A stretch of 64,000 nucleotides of DNA from contig NW_020167521.1 in NCBI RefSeq assembly GCF_001641265.1, positions 620,001-684,000 on the forward strand, given 5' to 3'. Below are positions 43,964 to 54,461 of the stretch, in pieces; positions within the stretch are counted from its first letter, which is position 1, and the number at the start of each line of letters is the position of its first letter. The notes under the pieces are model-generated. The model ran no database searches. It saw nothing but the letters and a program-made list of their open reading frames with translations, and had not been told where the DNA came from. Position numbers and translations under genes: made by a program. This DNA is from Pseudogymnoascus destructans. Taxonomy: Eukaryota; Ascomycota; Leotiomycetes; Thelebolales; Thelebolaceae.

Positions 43964-44348
43964 AGCGAGTTGCTATTTCAATTTCAGTTTATATCGTCAA
44001 GTCAGACACATATTGCCAAAGGCCCTATTGTGCAGTTGTTGGCCGTAGGAGCCACTCAAGAGGAGCGCACTTCCCTCACAGTTATATTGTTGAGGGAGCG
44101 TTGTAAAAGGTCTGACTTGCAAAGGTGGTGTGTGTGTGTCGAGCTGACTGTCGAGAGCCAGCTTTGTAGGGTTGCCTCGAGGTCCTGGAATCGACTTCAG
44201 GATAAGGTTTCTGGTTCTGGGTTTTCCAAAGAGTGGATTTCGATTTCGATTTCAGAAGAGGGTTCAGCTCGAAGAGCAGGAAAAGAGGTATAAGAGAGAT
44301 TGAGTTTTATGTCACGGTTCACCAAGGCATAGGGCGCCAGTTGGGTAT

Positions 44349-44567
44349 TATGAATTAAACTCAATCTAGAGAAGGAAGGAAAGAGAAGAGGAGCACTCGA
44401 GCAGTGGCTCGATCTATATAGAGCTATGTTGTTGTGGAGTGAATTCTCTTTAGCGAGACTAGTTCTGAGAATTCACTCCACAACTGAAAACTTCGCTCCA
44501 ACCCCGGAAAGCTCCCCACACCCCTGAACCCCTACTCGAGCTGCAAGGCACACTTGATATCGTAACA
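44349..44567 (-). repeat. 5' LTR of element C
   Basis: It begins TGTTACGATATCAAG at 44567 and ends near TTAATTCATAATA before the primer-binding site. It contains an inverted pair GTGGAGTGAATTCTC (44435-44450 and 44470-44484) that can fold into a stem. A 220-bp LTR is short but usual for fungal gypsy elements. Confidence 0.65.
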
Positions 44568-45372
44568 TATTACACCAACAACAAGAGCAATACTACTCAA
44601 CGATTGCTACAACCCTCTATGATTCATTACACGTCATCGCTCCTTAATTACTCGGCCGATATTACCACATAGTATATCTCTAAACCCTCTATGATTCATT
44701 ACACATCATCACTCCTTAGTTACTGGGCTAATACTACCACATGACATATCTCTACCAACTAGAGGCCTAGTAACATGAACGATAGCTCCAAAAGCTTCTA
44801 CAACCCTCTACGATTCATTACACATCATCGCTCCTTAGTTACCCACAAGATTGGTTAAGTTATGACATAATTTGTCTATAGGGGTACTCTGACATTGGAC
44901 CTCCTTTCACTTCCTATAGGCTAGGAACCTAGGAGATGGTTCTATGGGATTCTCTTACGTTGACTACAGTTACCAAGCCTGGTTAGTCATGGAAAGTCTT
45001 GGAAAATGAGAGAACTACACTCCTTTGGCATAAATAGAATTGCCCTTTCCTTAAGAAAGGGCAAGCAGACAATATAGTAAATTGACTATCACATACTTCC
45101 ACATCTTTTCCAAGCTTCCAAGCATTGATCTTGTTATTCCTTGTTTCTGAAAAGTCAGTGAGGTGCTAACCTCTGACTTATCCCTGAGTTCTCAGACTCA
45201 ACATTTGTTACAACTTGTCTAAACCACTCCACTACATCATACTCCTGATTGCTGTGTTGTGGAATAGCCTAAGCTACAACCCTTTGGCTCTGTTTCCTAA
45301 GACAGTGTGTTGTCTTAGTAAAATCATCCTCCTTGGGTGGCTAGATTCTCACATCTGGTGCACCCACCATTA
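44568..45372 (+). repeat. Old, diverged LTR related to element D
   Basis: Reverse-oriented relative to the D LTR, this copy matches it over much of its length up to the shared end CCACCATTACA. A block around AACCCTCTATGATTCATTACA is present three times (about 44611, 44683 and 44812), an internal duplication absent from D. Its 5' part is cut by the LTR of element C. Confidence 0.8.
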
Positions 45373-45717
45373 CAATGATCGAATAAGCTAGTGAATTGCA
45401 AAGTGTATTGTCATTGTTGTAATTAGATCTAGGTTGTTGCTAAAATATTCAAGCATGAACTTAAGCCATTGCCGACGATAATAGCTTTTTAAAGTGGCTA
45501 TAATACCTTCATTAAGAGGTTGATATCAACTGGTCGCATTTGGAGGAAGCTAGATAATTCATATGTTTAGAGAAGGAGGCGTCGATTCCACTGTAGCGAT
45601 ATGGGCCAAGAAGTTATCTATTGTAAGCAGTATAGAACATGAGGTACTAATATGAGTATAGAAAGCATTTAGCCAATCTGCCGTAACAAATTGATTCATC
45701 TAAGCTTTCTTATTCCA
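45373..45717 (-). pseudogene. pogo/Tigger-like transposase, C-terminal piece
   Basis: On the minus strand it can be read as NKKAWM, then ILLTIDNFLAHIA (second catalytic Asp) and LPPNATS-YQPLNEGIIAT, ending with RRQWLKFML. It contains several stops. It continues the transposase that is interrupted at 51454 by element D. Confidence 0.8.
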
Positions 45718-46654
45718 TGTAATGGTGGGTGCACCAGATATGAGAATCTAGCCACCCAAGGAAGGGATGAATTTACTAAGACAACACACTGTCTTAGGAA
45801 ACAGAGCCAAAGGGTTGTAGCTTAGACTATTCCACAACGCAGCAATCAGGTGTATGATGTGGTGAAGTGGTTTAGACAAGTTGCAACAAATGTTGAGTCT
45901 GAGAACTCAGGGGTAAGTCAGAGGTTAGCACCTCACTGACTTTTCAAAAAACAGAGAATAACAAGATCAATGCTTGGAAGCTTGGAAAAGACGTAGAAGT
46001 ATGTGCTAGTCGATTTACTGTATTGCCTGCTTGCCCTTTCTTAAGGAAAGGGCAATCCTATTTATGCCAAAGGAGTGTAGTTCTCTCATTTTCCATGACT
46101 TTCCATGACTAACCAGGCTTGGTAAATGTATTAAAAATCAAGTGCGACCCACAACTAGCTTGCTAATCATGTAGTGAACGTAAGAGAATCCCATAGAACC
46201 ATCTCTTGGGTTCCTAGCCTATAGGAAGTGAAAAGGAGGTCCAAGGTCAGAGTACCTATAGACAAATTATGTCATAACTTAACCAATCTTGTGGGTAACT
46301 AAGGAGCGATGACGTGTAATGAATCATAGAGGGTTGTAGAAGCTTCTAGAGCTATCGTTCATGTTCCTAGGCCTCTAGTTGGTAGATATATGCCATGTGG
46401 TAGTATTGGCCCACCCCCTTAAGGAGGAGATTTTCTTAATAACTTGTTCAATGTGTGTTCAAATGATATGCCGTGATGTATGTAGCATAAACAGATGTAG
46501 TAGAAGAGTTTGCAGCAATCGTTGAGTAGTATTGCTTCTGTTGTTGGTGTGATAAGCCAAGATATGTATGGTGACTTGTAGGTTTGAGGAGGAGATTTCT
46601 AAGTTTGCTCTTGAGTTTGATAGCAAACTGAGTGCAACGAATGTCAGTATGACA
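45718..46654 (-). repeat. 3' LTR of element D (complete)
   Basis: 937 bp, from TGTCATACTG at 46654 to CCATTACA at 45718. It contains the AAGGGCAA/TTGCCCTT inverted pair around 46030-46050 that can form a stem. The inner border follows directly after the polypurine tract at 46655-46668. Confidence 0.93.
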
Positions 46655-46665
46655 TGATCCCCCTT

Positions 46666-49600
46666 TTAAGGACGTTTGTTGGCTGTCTGCTTGCCCTTTA
46701 GCCAGTTGGCTTTCTTAGAAAGAAATTCTAGAATGAGCTTAGATGCATTTTTTAGATTTCTCTTAGGCTCCCAAGTGTTGTCACTTGTAGGATAGCCTTT
46801 CCACTTAACGAGGAAGTAGTCCTGACCTCTAAGTGTCTTTTTGTCAAGGATAGACTCTACTTCATATTCTGGTTGATCCAAGATCAGAACAGGAGGTGGA
46901 GGAGACTGAAATGGTCTTAAGGAACTTTCTTGTGCCTTAGACAAGAGAGAGGCATGGAAGACATTATGGATAGTCCAAGTAGGTGGTAATGCAAGCTCGA
47001 AAGCATTCTTGCCAATAGTCCTTGTGATCTTAAAAGGTCCAAGTCTTTTAGTATCAAGTTTGTCTGAAGGTCTAGTAGTTGTGATATGTCTTCTAGACAA
47101 AAAGACTTGATCACCAACTTTGAATTGTGGTGCAACCACCCCCCTGTTAAAGGCCTGAGCCTGCTCGTCTTGTGCACGCTGTATTTGAACCTTGAGATAG
47201 TCCTGGAGGCCCTTAAGGTAGATGATTCTTTCAGTAGCAGAAGGGTTTTTGAAATTTTCAGGACAATTCAGTTCTGCCACTTCAAACCTAGGGTGATAAC
47301 CATAGTTTGCATAGAAAGGTGTCTCTTTTGTGGTGTTAGAGACTGTGTTGTTGTAAGCAAATTCCGCAAGATGGAGAAGATCTGCCCAGTTGTCTTGAGC
47401 ATAGTTTGTATAAATTCTTAGATATTGTTCAAGTACAGAGTTGACTCTCTCTGTCTGGCCATCTGTTTGAGGGTGATAAGCTGTAGAGAAGCGTTGTTCC
47501 ATGTTTAAGAGTTTAGAGAACTCCTTAAAAAAGTTTGAAGTGAAAACTGCTCCCCTATCTGAGATCCAGTGTCCAGGAATTCCATGATATTTAAAGACCA
47601 CCTTGAGGAATAGCCACGCAAGTTCAGAAGCTGTGATAGTCTCATTGCAAGGCTCAAAGTGTGCCATTTTTGTGAGCCTTTCTACCACCACAAGGATAGA
47701 GTCATAAGGGGTAGCACCCCCTTTTGGGATAGAAGGAGGCAACTTGACTATAAAGTCAATGGATATGGAGTCCCATGGGCGTTCTGGTATAGGTAGAGGC
47801 TGCAAGAGGCCATAGGGCTTTTGCCGTGTAGGTTTGTTCAAGTTGCAAGTAGTGCAAGAAGATATATAGTTTTGAAGAGTAGTCCTTAGACTAGGCCAGT
47901 AGAACTTTCTTGTTAGAAGTTCATAAGTTTTTGCAAAGCCAAAGTGCCCTGCAGCTGGAGCATCATGGAACTGCTGTAGGAGGTGTAGCTGTAATCGTTT
48001 ATCCCTTGGGACATAGATATAGTTCTTGAATAAGAGAAGTCCATGCTGATTTTTTGAGAAATTCTGTAGTCCAACTTTCTCAAGAGAGTAACCTTTCTTC
48101 TGGAGGTATTCCAAAGTTCTTTTCGCAAAGGGATCATGGTTGTAAGCATCTTTGAATGCTTTAAGAAGTGTTGCTGAGGGTGTATAGTCTTTAAAGGTCT
48201 CTGGTTCCTGAGAAGAGGTAATGGCGGCAACTTGGTCTTGAGGGGATAAGTTTACCCCTAAGTCCTCTGTAGTACTAGGGTTGCTTAAAGATGCTGCTAT
48301 AAGCTTTGCTGAGTCTAGCAGAGCCTTTGTATTGCTAGTTTTAGCAGAATCTTGGTAGTCATGTCTTCTTGAGAGGAGATCTGCTCTTTGATTCTTGGCC
48401 CCTGAGACATGTTTTATAACAAAGTCAAAACCTCCTAGTTGTTCAGACCACCTTGCTTGTCGTCTATTGAGCTGTTTAGTGGTTGTAAAGGTCAAGAGGT
48501 TTAAATGGTCACTGTAAATAGTGATAGGATAGTTTGCCCCTTCAAGGTAGCATCTCCAATGCTTTAGAGAACATACTATGGCAAGCAGTTCCTTGTCTGT
48601 AATGGGATAGTTTTGTTCAGCTGCTGATAGCTTTCTTGAGTAAAATGCCACAGGCTGTAGCTCTTCTTGTTTGTCTTTTGGAGCTTGGTATAAGATTCCA
48701 GAAATAGCAAAATCTGAGGCATCTGTCTCAAGAGTGGCAGGTTTCAAGGGGTTAAAGTGTAGTAACATTTTCCCTTCTTTAAATTCTCCTTTAAGAGCAT
48801 CGAAAGCATCTTGCTGTGTCTTATCCCAGTGATACAAAGTGTCCTTGTGAAGTAATTGAGTAAGGGGTAAAGCCAAGGATGTATATCTTGGTATAAACCT
48901 CCTGTAATAGTTGGCAAACCCAAGGAAAGACTGAACCTCTTTAATGCTGGAAGGAATAGGCCACGTTTGTACTGCTTTTGTCTTTTCAGGGTCCATCTGA
49001 ATGCCTTCTGTTGAAATTCTATGTCCCAAGAAATCAACTTGAGACATATGGAAAAGACATTTCTCAAGTTTGCAAAAGAGTTGTGCTTGAGATAGCTTCT
49101 CTAAGACTTGTCTAACATGTAGAACATGCTCTTGAGTGTCTAAAGAGTATATAAGAATGTCGTCTAAGTAGACAACAACAAAGATATCCAAGTAAGGTCT
49201 TAGAATATCATTCATGAGAGCTTGGAAAGAAGCAGGTGCATTGGCAAGCCCAAAAGGCATTACCTGGTATTCAAAATGACCATAGCGTGTTCTGAATGCT
49301 GTCTTCCACTCATCACCTTCCTTGATGCGTATCAGGTTATAAGCTCCCCTGAGATCTAACTTGGTAAAGATCCTTGCTGAAGAGAGCCTATCTATGAGCT
49401 CAGGGATAAGGGGTAAAGCATATCTGTTTTTAACAGTGACTGCATTAAGGCCCCTATAATCAACACAGAGACGCAAGGAGCCATCTTTCTTCTTGACAAA
49501 GAGAATGGGAGCTCCTGCTGGTGAGGAAGAAGGTCTGATAAAGCCAGAACTAAGGTTCTCATCTAGGTATTCTCTGAGAGTTTTCAGCTCTAATTCAGAT

Positions 49601-50643
49601 AGAGAGTAGATAGGGCCGTAGGGAGGCATTGAGCCTTCTGCGAGTGGTATCTCATGGTCATAAGGCTGGTGCTTTGGCAGAATTGATGCCTTTGCCTTGT
49701 CAAAAAGATGTTGGTAGTCTTGGTATGCTAAAGGCAAAATGACCTCCTGAGATGATTTCTCCAAATCTGAAGTAGCTGCTATCTCCAGGACAGGTTGGAA
49801 AGGTTTAACCCATATCAGAGATGATATATCGTCCATAGTTTGGTCAAAATCCTTGATCTGGGACAAGTTTGAGTCTTGGACCTGAATAGGGGTAACTGAG
49901 GCTTGAAGGGTTTTTTCAGTATTGAGCTCAGGATTTGAGCTAAACCCAAGCGATAAATGCTTCCAATTGATAGTTGGATCATGCCTTTGAAGCCATGGAA
50001 GACCTAGGATAACTGGGTACTTCATTGGTATAACATCTAAAGAGATGGTGTCTGAAAATGTTGATTTTCCTAGGGGAATCTCAAGTTTGAGTACTGGGGT
50101 GTTGCAGGTAATGGAACCTGAACTGATAGGAGTTCCATCAATGACTCGGAGCAACTCTGGAGTGCGTTTGGGAATTGTAGGTAACTGGTGTGTCAAGATG
50201 AGGTCTTGAGATATAAAGTTGCCTGTTGCCCCTGAGTCTATCATAGCCCTTGTAGACAACACCTGTTGTTTGAAATGGAGTTGAATAGGGATTAACAGGT
50301 GTGTGAGACTCTGAGAAAGCACCATCGACACATCTTTGTTGTCTAGGGGAGAAGTTATAGTCTCAGTTGAAGTTGTGCCTGCTAGGGATTTTTCAAGTTT
50401 TTCAGGAATAGCAGTTGTGACTGTGTCTGAGGCTGCTATATGTTTTGAATCAGCACTCCCTCGTGCTGAATAGCACTCCTGAATTCTGTGTCCCCCTTTG
50501 CCACAGTATAAACAAAGGTTGTTGTCCATTCTGTGTTTTCTTTCTTGAGGGGTAAGTTCACCCCTTTTCAGTTTTTGAGGGTATCCTGTAGGCTGAGGTG
50601 CTGGATTTGCTGTAGATCTCTTTATAGAGGCGTCTAAGTCCAT
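46666..50643 (-). CDS. Pol polyprotein of chromovirus D
   Basis: A single open frame of 1325 codons. Order: basic linker and CCHC knuckle CLYCGKGGHRIQEC (about 45-58), aspartic protease MIDSGATGNFIS (about 130-145), reverse transcriptase with FVVVYLDDILIYS (about 485-500), RNase H with KLSAAEQNYPITDKELLAI, and integrase. The integrase has an HHCC finger (HDAPAAGHFGF...CTTCNLNK, about 890-935) and DDE residues in SIDFIVKL, WISDRGAVF and QTDGQTERVN. A chromodomain (YEVESILDKK...YFLVKWKGYP, about 1260-1310) closes the protein and would direct integration to heterochromatin. The gag N-terminal two thirds are deleted, so the start at 50643 is the first remaining Met. Confidence 0.96.
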   Translation of the reverse strand: MDLDASIKRSTANPAPQPTGYPQKLKRGELTPQERKHRMDNNLCLYCGKGGHRIQECYSARGSADSKHIAASDTVTTAIPEKLEKSLAGTTSTETITSPLDNKDVSMVLSQSLTHLLIPIQLHFKQQVLSTRAMIDSGATGNFISQDLILTHQLPTIPKRTPELLRVIDGTPISSGSITCNTPVLKLEIPLGKSTFSDTISLDVIPMKYPVILGLPWLQRHDPTINWKHLSLGFSSNPELNTEKTLQASVTPIQVQDSNLSQIKDFDQTMDDISSLIWVKPFQPVLEIAATSDLEKSSQEVILPLAYQDYQHLFDKAKASILPKHQPYDHEIPLAEGSMPPYGPIYSLSELELKTLREYLDENLSSGFIRPSSSPAGAPILFVKKKDGSLRLCVDYRGLNAVTVKNRYALPLIPELIDRLSSARIFTKLDLRGAYNLIRIKEGDEWKTAFRTRYGHFEYQVMPFGLANAPASFQALMNDILRPYLDIFVVVYLDDILIYSLDTQEHVLHVRQVLEKLSQAQLFCKLEKCLFHMSQVDFLGHRISTEGIQMDPEKTKAVQTWPIPSSIKEVQSFLGFANYYRRFIPRYTSLALPLTQLLHKDTLYHWDKTQQDAFDALKGEFKEGKMLLHFNPLKPATLETDASDFAISGILYQAPKDKQEELQPVAFYSRKLSAAEQNYPITDKELLAIVCSLKHWRCYLEGANYPITIYSDHLNLLTFTTTKQLNRRQARWSEQLGGFDFVIKHVSGAKNQRADLLSRRHDYQDSAKTSNTKALLDSAKLIAASLSNPSTTEDLGVNLSPQDQVAAITSSQEPETFKDYTPSATLLKAFKDAYNHDPFAKRTLEYLQKKGYSLEKVGLQNFSKNQHGLLLFKNYIYVPRDKRLQLHLLQQFHDAPAAGHFGFAKTYELLTRKFYWPSLRTTLQNYISSCTTCNLNKPTRQKPYGLLQPLPIPERPWDSISIDFIVKLPPSIPKGGATPYDSILVVVERLTKMAHFEPCNETITASELAWLFLKVVFKYHGIPGHWISDRGAVFTSNFFKEFSKLLNMEQRFSTAYHPQTDGQTERVNSVLEQYLRIYTNYAQDNWADLLHLAEFAYNNTVSNTTKETPFYANYGYHPRFEVAELNCPENFKNPSATERIIYLKGLQDYLKVQIQRAQDEQAQAFNRGVVAPQFKVGDQVFLSRRHITTTRPSDKLDTKRLGPFKITRTIGKNAFELALPPTWTIHNVFHASLLSKAQESSLRPFQSPPPPVLILDQPEYEVESILDKKTLRGQDYFLVKWKGYPTSDNTWEPKRNLKNASKLILEFLSKKANWLKGKQTANKRP

Positions 50644-50735
50644 AGGTTTAGGTGCTGAGTCCTTAGCAGTTGGTGTAGAGGTGTAATTGTTGAAATTTCT
50701 TGTTGGATGCCAGTCTTGGTTCTTCTCCTTTCTTC

Positions 50736-51448
50736 TTTCAAAAAACAGAGAATAACAAGATCAATGCTTGGAAGCTTGGAAAAGACGTAGAAGTATGTGC
50801 TAGTCGATTTACTGTATTGCCTGCTTGCCCTTTCTTAAGGAAAGGGCAATCCTATTTATGCCAAAGGAGTGTAGTTCTCTCATTTTCCATGACTTTCCAT
50901 GACTAACCAGGCTTGGTAAATGTATTAAAAATCAAGTGCGACCCACAACTAGCTTGCTAATCATGTAGTGAACGTAAGAGAATCCCATAGAACCATCTCT
51001 TGGGTTCCTAGCCTATAGGAAGTGAAAAGGAGGTCCAAGGTCAGAGTACCTATAGACAAATTATGTCATAACTTAACCAATCTTGTGGGTAACTAAGGAG
51101 CGATGACGTGTAATGAATCATAGAGGGTTGTAGAAGCTTCTAGAGCTATCGTTCATGTTCCTAGGCCTCTAGTTGGTAGATATATGCCATGTGGTAGTAT
51201 TGGCCCACCCCCTTAAGGAGGAGATTTTCTTAATAACTTGTTCAATGTGTGTTCAAATGATATGCCGTGATGTATGTAGCATAAACAGATGTAGTAGAAG
51301 AGTTTGCAGCAATCGTTGAGTAGTATTGCTTCTGTTGTTGGTGTGATAAGCCAAGATATGTATGGTGACTTGTAGGTTTGAGGAGGAGATTTCTAAGTTT
51401 GCTCTTGAGTTTGATAGCAAACTGAGTGCAACGAATGTCAGTATGACA
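50736..51448 (-). repeat. 5' LTR of element D, 3' part deleted
   Basis: 713 bp colinear and apparently identical with the 3' LTR. The match stops at TTTCAAAAAACAGAG; beyond it lies an A/G-rich piece of gag (RNA-sense AAAGAAGAAAGGAG). The deletion removes 224 bp of LTR, the primer-binding site and most of gag. Confidence 0.93.
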
Positions 51449-51453
51449 TTCCA

Positions 51454-52211
51454 CCTCTAAACCCCACCTATTACCCTTACATTAACATGTTGTAAAGCTC
51501 GAGGCTTTTTAGCCTTTCTAATAAACCAAAGAGGAAGTCGATCTGTTCTAGTAGCATTAACACAAATGGCTATTAATATGCGTGCTTTGTCCTTTTTCTG
51601 TCCTAGAATTAATCGTGTTATAAAGCTCTTTAAAGGGCTCATCCTCTAGTAAAGCCCAGTCTCATCTATGTTGTAAATATTGTCCTCTAAAAACTCCCCT
51701 GTAATAGTTTGTATAGCCTTCATTTGTTCTTCTGTAGTGACACTAATAGATCTAGCTTTGCTGTGTAGAGTTTGATATAATATATTCTGTTGTCAAAACT
51801 TTATGATCCATCCATAGCTAAATTCTAGCGTAGGTAGTCCACGGTATTGTAGTAGCTGATTCTAGATAATCTTCACCTTTGATTGTAAGATTTCTGTAGT
51901 TGTAATGCTGCCACGCTCTTTAATAAGCCTCTGCTAGTCATAAAGAGCAGCTTCTAATTTAGGCTAGGCGACAGCATAGCGACGCTAATCTTTAGAGCTG
52001 TTTGTTTCTAGAGTATTAGGGGTATCGTCAAGGTCTGAAAATTGAGAGCTAAGGGACTCTGAGCTGTAGATTAGCGAAGTTGACGATTGTATTGCTTGAG
52101 GAACCACTATACAGTGGCCTTTTGTGTAGGTTTCGGATGGTGAGATTGATGCTAGGTTTAGAGGGCTTTTCGCTGTTTAAGAGTCATAGAATAGAGCTTT
52201 TTTGAAGGCAT
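51454..52211 (-). pseudogene. pogo/Tigger-like transposase, N-terminal piece
   Basis: It starts MPSKKLYSMTLKQRKAL at 52211, with a psq-type helix-turn-helix pattern further on (LTQK...WFLKQYNR). Later it shows YNIDETGLY (first catalytic Asp) followed by KARILIAICVNAT. Many in-frame TAG/TAA codons stand where relatives have Trp, Gln or Arg. Element D with its TTCCA duplication splits it; the remainder is at 45373-45717. AT-rich DNA from 52212 to 52544 may contain its terminal repeat, which I could not define. Confidence 0.8.
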
Positions 52212-52544
52212 TTTGACGGTATTCTAAGAGTAGTCTAGTAATTAGTTTAAGTCGATAATCGGGAAAAGGGACTTAATATCGTGTGTATTGTGATTTGTAT
52301 GATGAATGGAATGATCTGAAGAAAGTTATTGATTATCTAGAAAATTGACTAATCGTGTATTGACTTAATGAGATAATACTGTAATTAGCGCTTAGTGTGA
52401 GCAGATTGCCTTGGAACTCTAGCGCATTAGGTTTTAGGCCTAAACCCTTCTGTTACTTGGGGCGTTTAGGTAGGCCCTCTAAATAACATAAATAATACGT
52501 AGGCTCCGTAGGTAGTGTAGTAATTCAATTCAATTCAATCTATT

Positions 52545-53365
52545 TTATTGTATATACTGTAGTCTACTGTCGAGTTTTCCTGCCTGTTGCGCAAAGCCCG
52601 AAGGTCCGGTCACTAAACACATCTTTGTGCCGCAGTTGGAGATGCAGCCGTTGGTACCGGGCTTAGCAGTTCCTGGGTTGCCAGTTCCGGTGCCTGTGCA
52701 GAACTCTGCGGTGATACAACACTGTCCCCAGATATCACAGCAGGTGTTTAGAGCGCAGGGATTAAGGTCTGCGAGCTTGGTGGCATCGGTTGGCTGCTTG
52801 GTGCCAGGCTTTTGCGGACCACAGACGACACCCTCTTGACTAGGCGGCATGGGCGGGTCGCTCGTGCTCAAGCAGATGTTCATGTTGAACTGGAGGTTAT
52901 CGCATCCACTCCAAGCCCAGGTATTCTTGTTGAAGTCCTCCAGGTCATCATTGGTGAGGCTGTTTGCAGCAACGATGTTTGAGCAGTTATCATCCTTAGC
53001 AACATAGTACACATTACAGGAACCATCAGAGTTTGCTTCGGCGCGAAGTCAGGAAGGGTTCCTGCCGAGCAGCAGACGTGCTATCCCGGTTTCAGAGACG
53101 AGCAGAGACTTGCGTCGCTATTATATTTGGTGAAGTCAGCGGCGGTGATACCACACCTGGTTGCCAATACACCACAGTCGTCACCACCCTGGACCTGCGT
53201 GGTGGAGAACTCAGCACGGGCGTTAAGCTTCACCCAGCTAGACCGGCTAATGATGGCCGATGTAGAGTTGGAACCAGCAACGGTGTTGTTTGATACGGAA
53301 GTAGTCGCGAGCTTGGTAGTAAGCATAGCCTGGCTCTCGAAGGTCTGGGAGTTGGGAAACGACAC
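52545..53365 (-). pseudogene. Truncated LysM-CBM18 chitinase pseudogene
   Basis: The sequence encodes two LysM-like modules (GGDDCGVLATRCGITAADF and YYVAKDDNCSNIVAANSL), then a hevein-type module CALNTCCDIWGQCCITAEFC and the linker SNCGTK that in subgroup C chitinases leads into the GH18 domain. The GH18 domain is missing. A TAG stands where Gln is expected before HVCC, and a one-base loss near 53040 shifts the frame. The GC content is higher than in the neighbouring transposons. It is a second chitinase-related locus besides the one at 22966. Confidence 0.85.
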
Positions 53366-53395
53366 GCGAGTACCCCTGATTTGCGAACTCTTGAG

Positions 53396-53640
53396 CTAAC
53401 CTACACCGAGTAGGGCGCATTCTGCTTCTACGCCGGCCTCAACATCGTCGCCTTCGTCATGATCTTCCTCTAGGTCCCCGAGACCAAGCAACGCACACTC
53501 GAGGAGCTGGACTACATCTTCGCCGTGCCAACACGCACACACATGCACTACCAGGTCACCAAGGCGCTCCCCTGGTTCTTCAACAAGTACATCATGCGCC
53601 GCGATGTGGTGCCCAAGCCGCCGCTGTATAAGCGGACCAG
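53396..53640 (+). pseudogene. Sugar/quinate MFS transporter C-terminal fragment
   Basis: The frame reads AFCFYAGLNIVAFVMIFL, then VPETKQRTLEELDYIF, the conserved PETKxxxLEE(L/I)D end of sugar porters, and a tail WFFNKYIMRRDV. Two TAG codons replace Trp (expected in the sixth loop and in FLWVPET). Upstream the homology stops abruptly at the chitinase fragment, so both are debris joined by rearrangement. Confidence 0.85.
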
Positions 53641-53700
53641 TTGGAGACGTCGCTGGCGCAGTCGACGGATAAGATGGTTGTGGAGACTGAGGAGTAGATA

Positions 53701-54461
53701 AGTGTTGAAGGTTAGAGGAGGGGGGTAAATTGGGGATAGAGGGTTGGAGTAGGAAGGATGGGGGATTTCATTCACGATACCACTTTTATTAAATCACATT
53801 CATTTCCTGCACTGTCTGCTTGTAGTGACTGTGTGGCTATATACACACCGAAGGGAATCCATGTGCGGATTCCGGTCATAATATCCCGGGTCGTTGTTTT
53901 CAGAGTGCGAATGTTGCCAATATTTATTCCGCCATCGCCATCGAGGAAGAGGATGGAAATCAGTCTTGAAGTTCCTTCTTCGCTATATACTAGGTGCCTG
54001 CCCATCGAGCGGGGAATGCTGGTAATCATCGCCGCCGTCGCAGCACTTGGGATACTCGATTGCTGTTTTGACGGCTGTGTAGTTGGCCTTTCTTGTCACT
54101 AGCGGAGCTTCTTGTTATTGCGCAACTTTTCTTGTCACGACACAGCTGTTCTTGTCGTCACGTAGGCTTTCTTGTACCGCGTGGCATTGCTGCCGCTATC
54201 CTTGTTTTTACAGGCGGAAAGCTTACTCAATGGCCTGTAGATCCAGAGTTTGACTTAGCGTTTTGTTTTGTAGGGCGAGTAAGGGTTGAAGGAAAGTTGA
54301 AAGGCACAGGAGGTATCATACATATAACTACGCCTTTTATCACGAAACGGAACAGTACTAGCAATAAAGGAAAGTGCAAATGTCAAAACGCTCCTTGCTA
54401 CCTATGCAGATGATGTACAGAACCCCCCCCCCCTTTTACTCCACATCCCACATTCCCACCC
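53701..54461. other. Intergenic, no gene recognised
   Basis: A TTTCTTGTCAC-type motif recurs about five times between 54085 and 54180 at irregular spacing. A C10 run lies at about 54424. No coding potential was recognised; it includes the 3' region of the RNA polymerase III gene. Confidence 0.5.

Larger units (their letters stand above)
40493..44567 (-). mobile_element. Ty3/gypsy-type retrotransposon C, no integrase
   Basis: The minus-strand order is LTR (44567 to about 44349), a primer-binding site next to CCCAACTGGCGCCC, leader, gag, protease, reverse transcriptase and RNase H. The coding sequence stops just after RNase H and meets the LTR of element B; integrase and chromodomain are absent. 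Its LTR is related to that of B at the start (TGTTACGAT) and in the pyrimidine-rich end, but clearly diverged. Confidence 0.82.
45718..51448 (-). mobile_element. Chromovirus-type Ty3/gypsy retrotransposon D
   Basis: The element is flanked by a perfect 5-bp duplication TTCCA (45713-45717 and 51449-51453). The LTR starts TGTCATACTGACATTCG and ends CCACCATTACA. The 3' LTR (45718-46654) is full length at 937 bp. The 5' LTR copy (50736-51448) is identical by eye over 713 bp but lacks the last 224 bp. Primer-binding site and most of gag are missing next to that break. A purine tract AAAAGGGGGATCA precedes the 3' LTR. One long pol frame remains open. Confidence 0.95.

Noticed and set aside
52425..52460. 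Telomere-like TTAGG/CCTAAACCC sequence
   Set aside because: It is a short palindrome without tandem telomeric repeats; not an interstitial telomere.
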